From contig OY970262.1 in NCBI GenBank assembly GCA_963715655.1, positions 1,178,001-1,242,000 on the forward strand: a stretch of DNA of 64,000 bases, read 5' to 3'. Origin of the DNA: JANQPD01 sp963715655 (GTDB lineage Bacteria; Bacteroidota; Bacteroidia; Flavobacteriales; Schleiferiaceae). The translations under genes were made by a program, and so were the position numbers. The notes below the pieces were generated by a model, which did no database searches, was not told the DNA's origin, and saw nothing but the letters and a program-made list of their open reading frames with translations. Below are positions 1 through 8,930 of the stretch, piece after piece. Numbering within the stretch: the first letter of the stretch is position 1; each line of letters begins with the position of its first letter.

Positions 1-383
1 TCAAACAACGCTTGCACTACCTCCACATTTTTGGTAAACAGCAAACTTGCTTCACCACCTTTTAGGGTGCTTTTACCAATGCCAGGTTTATCATAGCGAA
101 TGCTGGCAAAACCATATTTACTCAAACTGTCAGCCAGCATTTTAAAAGTGTTGCCTTTGCCAGACATCATTAAGCTATTACCGTCTCTATCGGTTGGCCC
201 GGAGCCCGGTATAAAAATAACCAGTTTCTCAATTTTTTCATTGCTGATGTTAAAGGCTTGCGTATAGTAAACGCTATCTACACCTACTAAAACTACATCA
301 TTAACGTGGGTGTACATACCTTTTTGCGCAAAAGCATACGTGCTTACCAAAAGCGCACATAAAACTGTAAGGTTATTTTTCAT
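1..383 (-). CDS. Alpha/beta hydrolase, secreted, partial (3' end outside window)
   Basis: The first 127 codons are visible and the gene runs off the left edge. A signal peptide covers about residues 1-19 (ends TYAFA before Q20). A GSGPTDRDGN motif at residues 60-69 and RYDKPGIGKS at 96-105 match the oxyanion-hole strand and following region of alpha/beta hydrolases of the dienelactone hydrolase/S9-like group. The catalytic Ser elbow and the Asp/His would lie beyond the window. The start at 383 is the only ATG giving a complete signal peptide. The substrate cannot be told; a periplasmic esterase or peptidase role is inferred. It lies downstream of pckA on the same strand but is separated from it by a terminator. 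Confidence 0.8.
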   Translation of the reverse strand, partial: MKNNLTVLCALLVSTYAFAQKGMYTHVNDVVLVGVDSVYYTQAFNISNEKIEKLVIFIPGSGPTDRDGNSLMMSGKGNTFKMLADSLSKYGFASIRYDKPGIGKSTLKGGEASLLFTKNVEVVQALF

Positions 384-397
384 ACTGCATAGGTACT

Positions 398-430
398 AAA
401 AATCCCGGCCTCAAATTGAAACCGGGATTT
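398..430 (-). terminator. Rho-independent terminator of pckA
   Basis: A perfect 9-bp stem (AAATCCCGG at 400-408 with CCGGGATTT at 422-430) and a 13-nt loop. Read on the minus strand it ends in TTTTT, so it terminates transcription leaving pckA, whose stop lies 28 bp upstream. Confidence 0.8.
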
Positions 431-457
431 AATTCGTACTGAATATTCGTTAAACGG

Positions 458-2071
458 TTAAACCTTGGCCGTTGCTTTTGGTGCTCCGGCTAAAATTTCA
501 TCGCTTGCATTTTCTGCAAATTTCTCAAAGTTGTCGTTAAACTTGTTGGCTAGCGTATTGGCCGTTATATCATAAGCTTCTTTATCACTCCAAGTATTAC
601 GTGGGCTTAGTACTTCCGTAGGCACATTGGGGCAAGATTCCGGCATCATCAAACCAAATACCTCGTGCTCTGTGAAATTCACATTTTTTAATTCTCCGTT
701 AATAGCTGCTGTAATCATAGCACGGGTGTATTTCAGCTTCATTCTGCTGCCTACACCATAAACGCCACCACTCCAGCCTGTATTTACTAACCAAACATTT
801 ACACCTGCTTTTTGCATTTTAGAGCTAAGCATATCAGCATAAACAGTTGGGTGCAATGGCATAAAAGGCGCTCCAAAACAAGCGGAAAAAGCAACTTTAG
901 GTTCTGTAATACCTGCTTCTGTTCCGGCAACTTTTGCAGTATAGCCACTTATAAAATGATAAGCTGCTTGACCCGGTGTAAGTTTAGATATTGGAGGCAA
1001 AACTCCATAAGCATCGCAGGTTAAAAAGAAAATATTCTTTGGATTTTTTCCTAAAGAGGGTACTTGAATGTTATTGATATGCTCAATAGGATAACTTACA
1101 CGCGTGTTTTCAGTTTTAGCACCACTTTCATAGTCCACCTCCTTGGTTCCTTCTTTAAAGGTGATGTTCTCCAATAAAGCACCTTTTTTTATAGCTTTAA
1201 AAATATCCGGTTCTTTTTCTTCGCTCAAGTCGATAACTTTAGCGTAGCAACCACCTTCAAAATTAAAAATTACATCGTCTGCAGTCCAGCCATGCTCATC
1301 ATCTCCAATTAATTTACGGTCAGGGTCTGCGCTAAGCGTAGTTTTACCTGTACCAGAAAGGCCAAAGAAAAGAGCGGTATCACCGGCTTCACCAACGTTA
1401 GCGGAGCAGTGCATACTCAAAACATTTTTTTGGTGTGGTAAAATAAAGTTAAGTGCAGAAAAAATACCTTTTTTAATTTCACCGGTGTAGCCTGTACCAC
1501 CTATGATGGCCATTCGTTTGGTAAAATTTAAAATGGCAAAGTTATGTTGACGCGTTCCGTCTTTTTCAGCATCGGCCATAAAACCGGGTGCATTCATTAC
1601 AACCCAGTCCGGCTCAAAATCATTCAGTTCCTCTTCACTAGGGCGTAAAAACATATTTTGAGCAAACATATTGCTCCAAGGAAGTTCATTAATCACTCTA
1701 ATTTTTAGTTTGTGGCGATCATCTGCACAAGCATATACATCACGCACATACACCCGCTTGTTACTCATGTAATCAGCAAGTTTTTTCTGTAAAGCATCAA
1801 ACTTATCAGCCTCAAATTTAATATTGATATCTCCCCACCAAACAGCATCTTTTGTAAGCGAATCTTCTACTATAAAACGATCTTTTGGCGAGCGGCCTGT
1901 AAACTCTCCGGTATCAATAGCAATGGCACCGCTTGCAGAGCGTACCGCCATGTTATTTTCAACACTTATTTGCTCTAAATCGCTGGAGCTAAGATTCCAT
2001 AAGGCTTCTGCGTTAGCAATACCATATTCACTTAGGTTGGCGTTTTTTGGGACTATTTCCTTAAACTGCAT
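458..2071 (-). CDS. pckA: Phosphoenolpyruvate carboxykinase (ATP)
   Basis: Catalyses oxaloacetate + ATP to phosphoenolpyruvate + CO2 + ADP, the entry step of gluconeogenesis, in the cytosol. The 537-residue length is normal for the ATP-dependent family. The substrate-binding FTGRSPKDRF motif lies near residue 57. The kinase-1a P-loop GLSGTGKT is at 237-244 (K243), and the metal/nucleotide site LIGDDEHGW follows at 254-262. All key residues are present. The gene is monocistronic: a TAnnTTTG box overlapping a palindrome lies upstream and a hairpin terminator downstream. Confidence 0.97.
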   Translation of the reverse strand: MQFKEIVPKNANLSEYGIANAEALWNLSSSDLEQISVENNMAVRSASGAIAIDTGEFTGRSPKDRFIVEDSLTKDAVWWGDINIKFEADKFDALQKKLADYMSNKRVYVRDVYACADDRHKLKIRVINELPWSNMFAQNMFLRPSEEELNDFEPDWVVMNAPGFMADAEKDGTRQHNFAILNFTKRMAIIGGTGYTGEIKKGIFSALNFILPHQKNVLSMHCSANVGEAGDTALFFGLSGTGKTTLSADPDRKLIGDDEHGWTADDVIFNFEGGCYAKVIDLSEEKEPDIFKAIKKGALLENITFKEGTKEVDYESGAKTENTRVSYPIEHINNIQVPSLGKNPKNIFFLTCDAYGVLPPISKLTPGQAAYHFISGYTAKVAGTEAGITEPKVAFSACFGAPFMPLHPTVYADMLSSKMQKAGVNVWLVNTGWSGGVYGVGSRMKLKYTRAMITAAINGELKNVNFTEHEVFGLMMPESCPNVPTEVLSPRNTWSDKEAYDITANTLANKFNDNFEKFAENASDEILAGAPKATAKV

Positions 2072-2113
2072 AAACTAGTTTTAACTCTTTTTATATCACA
2101 AAATTGAAAGGTG

Positions 2114-2144
2114 CAAAGTTAGCCTAAACGCGTTTAAAGGCTAA
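2114..2144 (-). promoter_or_regulatory. pckA promoter with overlapping palindromic operator candidate
   Basis: On the minus strand TAACTTTG (2121-2114) is an exact match to the Bacteroidota -7 element TAnnTTTG, giving a 5' UTR of about 35 nt. An imperfect palindrome at 2119-2144 overlaps it: outer arms TTAGCC/GGCTAA and an inner palindrome TAAACGCGTTTA, with a 2-nt asymmetry. A repressor bound here would block the -7 box. The regulator is unknown. Confidence 0.55.
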
Positions 2145-2179
2145 GCTTGTGTTGAAAAAAAATAAGGGTATTTCAACAA

Positions 2180-2578
2180 CTACTTAGTGTACTCTTTACG
2201 CTTTTTAAGCTGGCTAAGCAATAGAACTATCCAACCGGTAATTAACAATATACCACCAACGGGTGTAATAGGGCCTAAAAAGCTCCATTTCACACCGTTA
2301 AACAGGGGTGAGAGGTTAAGTAAATAAATAGACCCTGAAAACAGTATTACACCCAAGCCAAAAAGCCAAAACAATGCATTTTTTGTTTTTTGAGCAAGTG
2401 GAATAAAATCAATGAGTAACAACACTACTGCGTGCCACATTTGGTAGCGCACCGCTGTGTTAAAACTTAATAATTGATCTGCTGATAATACTGCTTTAAG
2501 CGCATGTGCACCAAAGGCACCGGCTATTACCGCTGTGCCTCCAAATAGGGCACCTAAAATTATAGGGTTGGGTTTCAT
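2180..2578 (-). CDS. DUF423 family small membrane protein
   Basis: A 132-residue protein of the DUF423 (YgdD-like) family. The family signature is clear: an N-terminal glycine-rich helix with GAFGAHALK near residues 22-30, then the conserved RYQMWHA segment near residue 44. Four hydrophobic segments predict an inner-membrane protein. The function of the family is not established. Its start codon overlaps the stop of the upstream DUF4476 gene by 4 bp, so the two are probably co-transcribed and translationally coupled. Confidence 0.88.
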   Translation of the reverse strand: MKPNPIILGALFGGTAVIAGAFGAHALKAVLSADQLLSFNTAVRYQMWHAVVLLLIDFIPLAQKTKNALFWLFGLGVILFSGSIYLLNLSPLFNGVKWSFLGPITPVGGILLITGWIVLLLSQLKKRKEYTK

Positions 2579-3426
2579 GGCATTGCGTTTATGAAAGCCT
2601 TTTGGGTGTATTCAAATTGAAAAACTTTTCCTAAAGCTATTTTTTCTTCAGTAGTAGCCAAAGGTTTTGCTTTTAGTAAAAATTGCAAACGGCTATCATC
2701 AAAACGTAATAATTTGGCTAGGTCGGTAAGTTCGCTAATATTTAGGGTATGCGTTTCTGCATATTTTTGCAAAATACTTAACTTTTCAAATTCGCTGGTG
2801 GTGTTAGAAACTGTTTCAATTACCCCACCAATAGATGCATTGGCAGGCGCTGTTTTTGGCTTAATTAAAAGCTGATTTAAAGAATCTTTTTTAGCGATAA
2901 TATTTGCTGCAGCTGCCACAGCCGTAGTTTGAGGTTTTACTGTGGTAGATAAAGAAGTGTCTTTTTTTGCAGGAATTTTCGCATCAGGCTTTTCAATTTT
3001 TGCAACAACTGGTTTTACCAATTTTTTTGAGTTTATTCCTTTCCACGGGACCAACTTTTGTTGATTTATAATGGGCGCTTCTAAAGGAAAACGTTCTATT
3101 ATGCCTCGGTATTGAAGTTGTACAATACCTTCATAATCTCGCGTAAGCATATAATGCTGCTTTTCTTTTTCATAAAGATTAATGGTTTTTTTAAATACTA
3201 CGGTATCCTTACCCAAAGCAATTAGCTGCAAAGTGTGTTCACCCGGAGCAATTTGGGCAATTACGGCTTTTGAAACAGCTTTAGGTGTTTGTGTAAAACC
3301 ATCAAACCCAATAAGCATGGTATAAGGTTGATCAGTTTCAAAAAGCACTTCAATTTGCGCATTTCCATTGGTGTATAGAAACATTGCAGCAGCCAAAAAA
3401 TAGATGTGATTTAAAAAAATACGCAT
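2575..3426 (-). CDS. DUF4476 domain protein, secreted
   Basis: A 283-residue exported protein. Residues 1-23 form a signal peptide (ends TNGNAQ). A beta-rich N-terminal half (about 25-115) is followed by a low-complexity Lys/Ala/Pro/Thr linker (about 130-200). The C-terminal ~70 residues resemble the DUF4476 helical domain of Bacteroidota, with repeated LAKLLRFDDSRL-type helices. Function unknown; a periplasmic or outer-membrane-facing location is inferred. A TAnnTTTG box ends only 4 nt before the ATG, so the mRNA may be leaderless. It overlaps the DUF423 gene by 4 bp. Confidence 0.75.
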   Translation of the reverse strand: MRIFLNHIYFLAAAMFLYTNGNAQIEVLFETDQPYTMLIGFDGFTQTPKAVSKAVIAQIAPGEHTLQLIALGKDTVVFKKTINLYEKEKQHYMLTRDYEGIVQLQYRGIIERFPLEAPIINQQKLVPWKGINSKKLVKPVVAKIEKPDAKIPAKKDTSLSTTVKPQTTAVAAAANIIAKKDSLNQLLIKPKTAPANASIGGVIETVSNTTSEFEKLSILQKYAETHTLNISELTDLAKLLRFDDSRLQFLLKAKPLATTEEKIALGKVFQFEYTQKAFINAMP

Positions 3427-3430
3427 GGTG

Positions 3431-3438
3431 CAAATGTA
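3431..3438 (-). promoter_or_regulatory. -7 promoter element of the DUF4476-DUF423 pair
   Basis: On the minus strand TACATTTG is an exact TAnnTTTG match, with only CACC between it and the ATG at 3426. With a start site 5-7 nt downstream, transcription would begin at or inside the start codon. No clear -33 TTG was found at the right distance. Confidence 0.45.
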
Positions 3439-3506
3439 ATAGCTGATAAATCTTTTGTGGCGTGGTTTAAATTGTATTTTTTTGCCACCGCGAATAAAAA
3501 TTTTTC

Positions 3507-4853
3507 ATGAAAAAAATATTGATTATCGGAGCGGGTCGCTCAACAAGTAGTTTGGTAGAATATCTGCAACAGCTAAGCACCGAAAAAAATTGGCAACTTA
3601 CCATAGCTGATATGGATATAAATTTGGCCAAAACAAGAGCCGATAATCATGCTAATACCAAGGCCATTGCTTTTGATGTTACGGATAACGCGCAACGCGA
3701 GGAACATATAAAAGCACACGACTTAGTAATAAGCATGTTGCCTGCACACATGCATGTTTCGGTGGCGGCAGATTGTATTCGTTTGAAAAAGCACATGGTA
3801 ACGGCCAGTTACATTAGTAAAGAAATGAAGGCGCTTAACGATGCCGCTATTGAAGCCGGAGTAGTGTTGATTAATGAAATTGGGGTTGATCCGGGGATTG
3901 ATCATTTAAGTGCTATGAAAGTGTTGGATGAAATTAAAGCAAAAGGGGGTAAAATGCTTTTGTTTGAGTCGTTTACAGGAGGTTTGGTAGCACCGGAGAG
4001 TGACAATAATCCTTGGAATTATAAATTTACTTGGAATCCACGGAATGTGGTGCTTGCAGGAAGTGCCGGAGCGGTAAAATTTATACAAGAAGGTCAATAC
4101 AAATACATACCCTACCAACGGGTTTTTAGGCGCACGGAATTTATTGAAATTGAAGGTTTTGGAAAGTTTGAAGGTTATGCAAACCGTGACTCTTTACAAT
4201 ATAGAGAAGTGTATAATTTACATGATATACCAACTATTTATAGAGGTACATTGCGTAAACCGGGGTTTTGCCGCGCTTGGGATGTTTTTGTAAAATTGGG
4301 CATGACCGATGATTCTTATGAATTGGATGGTGTAGAAACTATGACTTACCGCCAGTTTACAAATACCTTTTTAGCCTATAATCCACATGATAGCGTAGAG
4401 TTAAAATTGATGCATTATTTAAATATTCCACAAGATTCTGATTTGATGGACAAATTGAAATGGTTAGATTTATTTGAGCATACACCCATTGGCCTAAAAA
4501 AAGGAACACCCGCACAAATATTACAGCATATTTTAGAGCAAAAGTGGAGCTTAGATGAAGGGGATAAGGATATGATTGTGATGTATCATAAGTTTGGTTA
4601 TGAGCTAAATGGAGAAAAGCACATGATTGAAAGCCACATGATAACCAAAGGGTTAGATACCGTGCACACGGCTATGGCGCGCACCGTTGGCTTGCCGGTA
4701 GGCATTGCTGCAAAAAATATTTTAGAGGGTACTATTACCAAACCAGGTGTGCAAATTCCTATAACTAAGGAAATTTACCTACCGATGTTGGCAGAATTAG
4801 CAGAACATGGCATTGAATTTACCGAAAACGAAGTAGCCTATAAAGGGTATTAA
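3507..4853 (+). CDS. Saccharopine dehydrogenase family protein (LYS9-like)
   Basis: A 448-residue cytosolic NAD(P)-dependent oxidoreductase. The N-terminal Rossmann motif GAGRSTSSLVEYL is at residues 8-20. Mid-protein motifs VDPGIDHLSAM and ESFTGGLVAPESDNNPW are those of saccharopine dehydrogenase (L-glutamate-forming) of the LYS9 type, which in the aminoadipate pathway interconverts aminoadipate semialdehyde + glutamate and saccharopine. In bacteria the partner reaction and direction (lysine breakdown or another polyamine-like substrate) are uncertain, and no second lysine gene lies nearby. Length fits the family. It converges on the glycosyltransferase, and the two stop codons overlap at 4850-4853. 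Confidence 0.88.
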   Translation: MKKILIIGAGRSTSSLVEYLQQLSTEKNWQLTIADMDINLAKTRADNHANTKAIAFDVTDNAQREEHIKAHDLVISMLPAHMHVSVAADCIRLKKHMVTASYISKEMKALNDAAIEAGVVLINEIGVDPGIDHLSAMKVLDEIKAKGGKMLLFESFTGGLVAPESDNNPWNYKFTWNPRNVVLAGSAGAVKFIQEGQYKYIPYQRVFRRTEFIEIEGFGKFEGYANRDSLQYREVYNLHDIPTIYRGTLRKPGFCRAWDVFVKLGMTDDSYELDGVETMTYRQFTNTFLAYNPHDSVELKLMHYLNIPQDSDLMDKLKWLDLFEHTPIGLKKGTPAQILQHILEQKWSLDEGDKDMIVMYHKFGYELNGEKHMIESHMITKGLDTVHTAMARTVGLPVGIAAKNILEGTITKPGVQIPITKEIYLPMLAELAEHGIEFTENEVAYKGY

Positions 4854-5941
4854 TTAGCCAACTCTTTATAAAATTGCTCGTACTCGTTTACCGTTCTATC
4901 GTGATTTAAATTTGTTTCAATATGTTTTATGGCGCCTTCGCTTAGCTTTTTATAAAGCGAAGCATCGCTGTAAAGTAATTGTAATTTTTTAGCCAAAGCT
5001 TGCGGTGATTTGGTAGGAATTACAAATCCGGAAACACCATCTTCTACCAATTCTTGATTACCCGGAATATCGGTGATTACAGGCACCGTTCCCATACTCA
5101 TGGCTTCTAGTACCGCTTTGGTAATAGATTCTCCGTAAATAGAGGTGAGCGCAAAAACATCCGCTGTTTTACCAATATTTAACGCATCCTCTCTAAAGCC
5201 TAGCAGGTGAATACGCTGGTTATTTTTGCTGTTTGCTATTATTTCTAGATTTTCCTTTGTGTCCATATCTCTACCCAGTAAAAGAATATGTATCGGTAAA
5301 TTGGTAGGTAAAAAATCAGCAGCTTTAAGTAAGGTTGGGATGTCTTTCATGGTGCGATTGTTTGCAATGTTTACCACCAAAAAGTCATCATCAGTAAAAC
5401 CAATTTCTTGGCGTGGTATGGCCTGTACGGTATTGTACCAATGGGTGTAATGGCCTTTGTTAATCACTTTTATTTTACTTTTTTTAAAGGTAAAATTTTT
5501 AATTATTGCGTTTGCAACACCTTGAGTATTGCACAATATTTTATCTACCCTTGGGTGTAAAAATTTCATGTAGGCAGTGGGATCATACCAATGAATATTG
5601 CCTGCATACCCACGATATAGCACAATTTTTACGGGAAGGTTTTTAGCTGCTTGTATGCCATTTAAAATACCACGTCCACTAAAAAGATGCACAATGTCAT
5701 GCTTTCCTTTTTGTAGATGCTCTCGTATAAATTGAATTTCTTTTTTATCTAATTTTTTAACTGGATGAAATTTGATGACCTTAATGCCAGCCTCTTCAAA
5801 CATAGGGATGTACGGGCTGTCGGCATGGGTCATAATATCAATTTGAAACCCCCTTTTTGCTAAGTCGATAAAAATTTCAGCCTCCGGACGAACAGTGAAA
5901 ATATTATGGTAGTTGCTAATTACAAGAACTTTAACGGGCAT
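4850..5941 (-). CDS. Glycosyltransferase family 4 (GT-B fold)
   Basis: A 363-residue protein with the two-domain GT-B layout. The N-terminal acceptor domain (about 1-170) begins KVLVISNYHNIFTVRP. The C-terminal nucleotide-sugar domain has LLLGRDMDTKEN near 225 and the EX7E-like segment SIYGESITKAVLEAMSMG near 270-287 that is typical of GT4 retaining enzymes. Likely transfers a sugar to a surface glycan or lipid carrier; donor and acceptor cannot be told. No other polysaccharide genes are next to it. Upstream the minus strand has TACCTTGG, a one-mismatch match to TAnnTTTG. Confidence 0.85.
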   Translation of the reverse strand: MPVKVLVISNYHNIFTVRPEAEIFIDLAKRGFQIDIMTHADSPYIPMFEEAGIKVIKFHPVKKLDKKEIQFIREHLQKGKHDIVHLFSGRGILNGIQAAKNLPVKIVLYRGYAGNIHWYDPTAYMKFLHPRVDKILCNTQGVANAIIKNFTFKKSKIKVINKGHYTHWYNTVQAIPRQEIGFTDDDFLVVNIANNRTMKDIPTLLKAADFLPTNLPIHILLLGRDMDTKENLEIIANSKNNQRIHLLGFREDALNIGKTADVFALTSIYGESITKAVLEAMSMGTVPVITDIPGNQELVEDGVSGFVIPTKSPQALAKKLQLLYSDASLYKKLSEGAIKHIETNLNHDRTVNEYEQFYKELAN

Positions 5942-6085
5942 ATAAGCTGCTTAAAAGTTTGTGTTTGTTTAAAAAAGCCAAGGTAATGATATAAAAGCGC
6001 TTAAGTAAAAAGAATCAGGCAACCTTGTAAGAAATAGTGGTCAAAAATCACGAGCGCCTAGCGTACAAAATTAAATCTACCCATT

Positions 6086-7702
6086 ATGAAAAAATGTATT
6101 TTACTCTTAACACTTGTAATTTTTACTTACGCACAATCCCTACAAGCTCAATCAACGGACTCTTTGGATATAAATAATATACGCGCTGCTCTTATACCAA
6201 GTGGTAATTTGTTTTCGAATGAAAATGGATTCGGTAAATTTATAGTTAAGGATTCGGTAAATCGGAGCGCCATAAGCTTTGGTGGATTATGGATAGGTGC
6301 TATGGATAGCGCTCAAAACTTAAAAACTTCTGCGGTAAAATATTCTGGTGGCGATTTTAGGTTTGGGCCGATTACCACTGATACAGCTCGTTACACGGAT
6401 TCTGTTTACTTGAAAAAATACTGGAGACTTTGGAAGGTAACAAAAGCAGAAGTAGATAAGCATAGACTAAGAGCGGGCACCCTCGGCTATTTTCCATCTC
6501 AAGCAATTTTAGATTGGCCTGCCCACGGAGATACAACTAGGGGAGAGCCATGGCATCTTGCTCCTTTTCAGGATTTTAACGGAAACAAACAGTATGAGCC
6601 TTTTTTGGGGGACTACCCATTAATACGAGGAGACGAGGCCGTCTATGCTATTTTTAACGATGTAGCGTTCAATTTTTTTCCGCGTGTAGATAGTAAATTA
6701 GGGGTGGAAGTGCACCTGCTAGCCTATGCATTTGATGCTCCTATTAATGACGCTTTAAACAATACTATTTTTCTCAACTATAGAATTATTAATAGAGTGC
6801 AGAATTATAGTGCGTTTAGGGTTGCACATTGGACAGATTTTGATTTGGGAAATCCCGATGATGATATCTTAGGATCGGATAGTATTAAATCTTACGGATT
6901 TTGTTATAATGCTGATGCAGATGACGAAGGGCCGCGCGGTTTTGGTTTAAACCCACCTGCTGTGGCATGTGTAAGTTTAAATAAGCGCTTTGCCGGAGCC
7001 ATTGGTCAGCGTAATGCCGGGCTTGGAAGTCCATCTCCAAATACCACAGATCCTCGGAATGCTTTACACTATTGGAATTACCTTAATCACCGCTGGAAAG
7101 ATGGAACTCCATTAGTACGTGAAAATCCTAGTGGTTGTGGGCAATTGTCAAATGGCGATGGCTACGATGTTACAGGAAATTTCTCTCAAACGAACTGGAT
7201 GTATGATTTAAATGAGAATTGGTATCATTCGTCCGCAAGCTCTGGAGATCAGCGGTTAGCAATGACACAGGAAGAAGTTTCATTATCAATCGGTCAGGAG
7301 CTTGTTTATGATATCGCATACGTTTACGCCAGAAGTGCTATGGCATCTAATCCTTGTCAAACTTTAGCAACACTAGACTCAAGCGTAACGGCAGTGAAAG
7401 ACTATTTTACCGCACAAAACTTCCCTTGCCTCGGTTGTAATGTGGGTTTAGCTTCAACACCAACATTTAAGGCTCAGCTTTTTCCTAACCCGTTTACCGA
7501 TGCGTTTAGAGTAAAAACAGAAATGGAAATTGTAACCGCTAATTTATATAATAGTGCAGGGCAAAAGGTGTATAGCGCGGAGTTTAAAGGTGATAAGGAA
7601 GTTGAAATTACTCCACCAGTGCATTTAAATAGTGGATTATACATTTTAACCTTGGTGGATAAGTTTGGCCGATTATTTAGCATGAAAATTCAAAAATCAT
7701 AG
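6086..7702 (+). CDS. T9SS cargo protein with type A sorting domain
   Basis: A 538-residue secreted protein. A signal peptide covers residues 1-21 (ends QSLQA). The long middle region is not recognised; it is rich in Trp/Tyr/Asp and contains several DxN/DxD stretches such as FQDFNGNKQYEP. The last ~75 residues are a T9SS type A C-terminal sorting domain, starting LFPNPFTDAFRV and ending in a Lys/Ser-rich tail. It is probably exported through the type IX system and left at the cell surface or released. The 3' end overlaps the convergent trmN6-like gene by 6 bp. Function unknown. Confidence 0.82.
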   Translation: MKKCILLLTLVIFTYAQSLQAQSTDSLDINNIRAALIPSGNLFSNENGFGKFIVKDSVNRSAISFGGLWIGAMDSAQNLKTSAVKYSGGDFRFGPITTDTARYTDSVYLKKYWRLWKVTKAEVDKHRLRAGTLGYFPSQAILDWPAHGDTTRGEPWHLAPFQDFNGNKQYEPFLGDYPLIRGDEAVYAIFNDVAFNFFPRVDSKLGVEVHLLAYAFDAPINDALNNTIFLNYRIINRVQNYSAFRVAHWTDFDLGNPDDDILGSDSIKSYGFCYNADADDEGPRGFGLNPPAVACVSLNKRFAGAIGQRNAGLGSPSPNTTDPRNALHYWNYLNHRWKDGTPLVRENPSGCGQLSNGDGYDVTGNFSQTNWMYDLNENWYHSSASSGDQRLAMTQEEVSLSIGQELVYDIAYVYARSAMASNPCQTLATLDSSVTAVKDYFTAQNFPCLGCNVGLASTPTFKAQLFPNPFTDAFRVKTEMEIVTANLYNSAGQKVYSAEFKGDKEVEITPPVHLNSGLYILTLVDKFGRLFSMKIQKS

Positions 7703-8398
7703 ATAGAAGTCCTTAGTAAGGGTAGCATATGCATCAGAGCGGTTGCCGTGCTTATCGCGCAAGCATAAATTTTCACTTATAATTTCTGTCTTTAAATAAC
7801 CTAATTGAAGCATCCAACGCTTAACATCAGCGTTGGGTGCGCCCATTATTTTACAAATACGCTGCAAGTGAAGGTTGCAGTTTTCTGCGTAAAGCAAAAA
7901 TTGCTGCGCCTCCTGTTTGGGTAAAATTATGGCTAGTGTACCATTTTCGGTAAGAAGTTTAGCCGCGCGCTCAGCCAAAGTTTTTAGTGGTAATGTATGC
8001 GTGCTGCGTGCCTGATCGCGCAACGCTTGGCCGCTGCTAGTAGTTCCTTCAAAAAAGGGTGGGTTGCTAATAACTAAATCAAACTTTTTAGAAAAAGGAT
8101 GCTGGACAAAATCGCTATGCAAAAATTGAATGCGGCTGGTAAAAGTGCTTCTCATTGCATTTTCTACGGATTGCAAATAAGCATTTTCGTCTAACTCAAT
8201 ACCAGTAATGTAAGCAGTAGGGAAGCGTTGTGCACTAATTATGGAAATTAGTCCGCTGCCACTGCCAATATCTAAAATATGTGTAGGATTTAAAGCGTGT
8301 ACCCAAGAAGCAATAAGAACGCTATCAGTACCCACTTTATGGGCACATTTATCATGCGCTATGTAAAACTTTTTAAATTGAAAACCAGTGCTAGGCAT
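7697..8398 (-). CDS. trmN6: tRNA1(Val) (adenine37-N6)-methyltransferase (TrmN6/YfiC-type)
   Basis: A 233-residue SAM-dependent methyltransferase. The family signature KVGTDSVLIASW is at 21-32, SAM motif I DIGSGSG at 43-49, and the catalytic NPPF motif for N6-adenine methylation at 112-115. The E. coli homologue methylates A37 of tRNA1(Val). Length is normal. The start overlaps rimM by 8 bp, which makes it the third gene of an rpsP-rimM-trmN6 translation/RNA-modification unit. More often trmD follows rimM in other bacteria. Confidence 0.87.
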   Translation of the reverse strand: MPSTGFQFKKFYIAHDKCAHKVGTDSVLIASWVHALNPTHILDIGSGSGLISIISAQRFPTAYITGIELDENAYLQSVENAMRSTFTSRIQFLHSDFVQHPFSKKFDLVISNPPFFEGTTSSGQALRDQARSTHTLPLKTLAERAAKLLTENGTLAIILPKQEAQQFLLYAENCNLHLQRICKIMGAPNADVKRWMLQLGYLKTEIISENLCLRDKHGNRSDAYATLTKDFYL

Positions 8399-8924
8399 TT
8401 AGATACAATTCCACCAAACCTACAGGACAGTCTAATAAAATCTGTTTTTCAGTACGTTTTATCTCCAGAATAAATTCGTCAACAGCGGGTATCAAAATTT
8501 CTTTATCGGAACTGTGTTTAATTAAAAAAATATTTTGCGATGCATTATCAAGTACATTAATGCACGTGCCTATGGATCCAAGTGTTTGATCTATCATTTC
8601 AAAATCTATCACTTCATGGAAATAAAACTTTTTACCTTCAAGGGGAGGAAGCACTTCTATGGGCAAATAAATTTCTCGACCTATAAATTTACTTGCAGCA
8701 TCACCATCTTCAATTTCTTCAAATTGAAGTATAAAATGTCCTTTTGAGTTTCTGGCGAGTGATTCAATAAAAAAAGGAATCAGTTCTCCTTGAATTTCAA
8801 GAAATACTGATTCCAAATTTTCGTAATCGCTTGCGCGATCTGTATCTAATGCTGCTATTACTTCACCTTTATAGCCGTGTTTACGACTGATATGGCCTAA
8901 TAAAAAGCAGTTTTCCTTTCGCAA
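8391..8924 (-). CDS. rimM: Ribosome maturation factor RimM
   Basis: A 177-residue protein that helps 16S rRNA processing and 30S head assembly through contact with S19. The N-terminal beta-barrel begins LGHISRKHGYKGEV (residues 9-22), and the C-terminal PRC-barrel contains FYFHEVIDFEMID. The C-terminal segment EILIPAVDEFILEI followed by an L-x-V-GLVELY ending is characteristic of RimM. It starts 6 bp after the rpsP stop, and its stop overlaps trmN6, consistent with one operon. Confidence 0.93.
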   Translation of the reverse strand: MRKENCFLLGHISRKHGYKGEVIAALDTDRASDYENLESVFLEIQGELIPFFIESLARNSKGHFILQFEEIEDGDAASKFIGREIYLPIEVLPPLEGKKFYFHEVIDFEMIDQTLGSIGTCINVLDNASQNIFLIKHSSDKEILIPAVDEFILEIKRTEKQILLDCPVGLVELYLNA

Positions 8925-8930
8925 GGTTTC

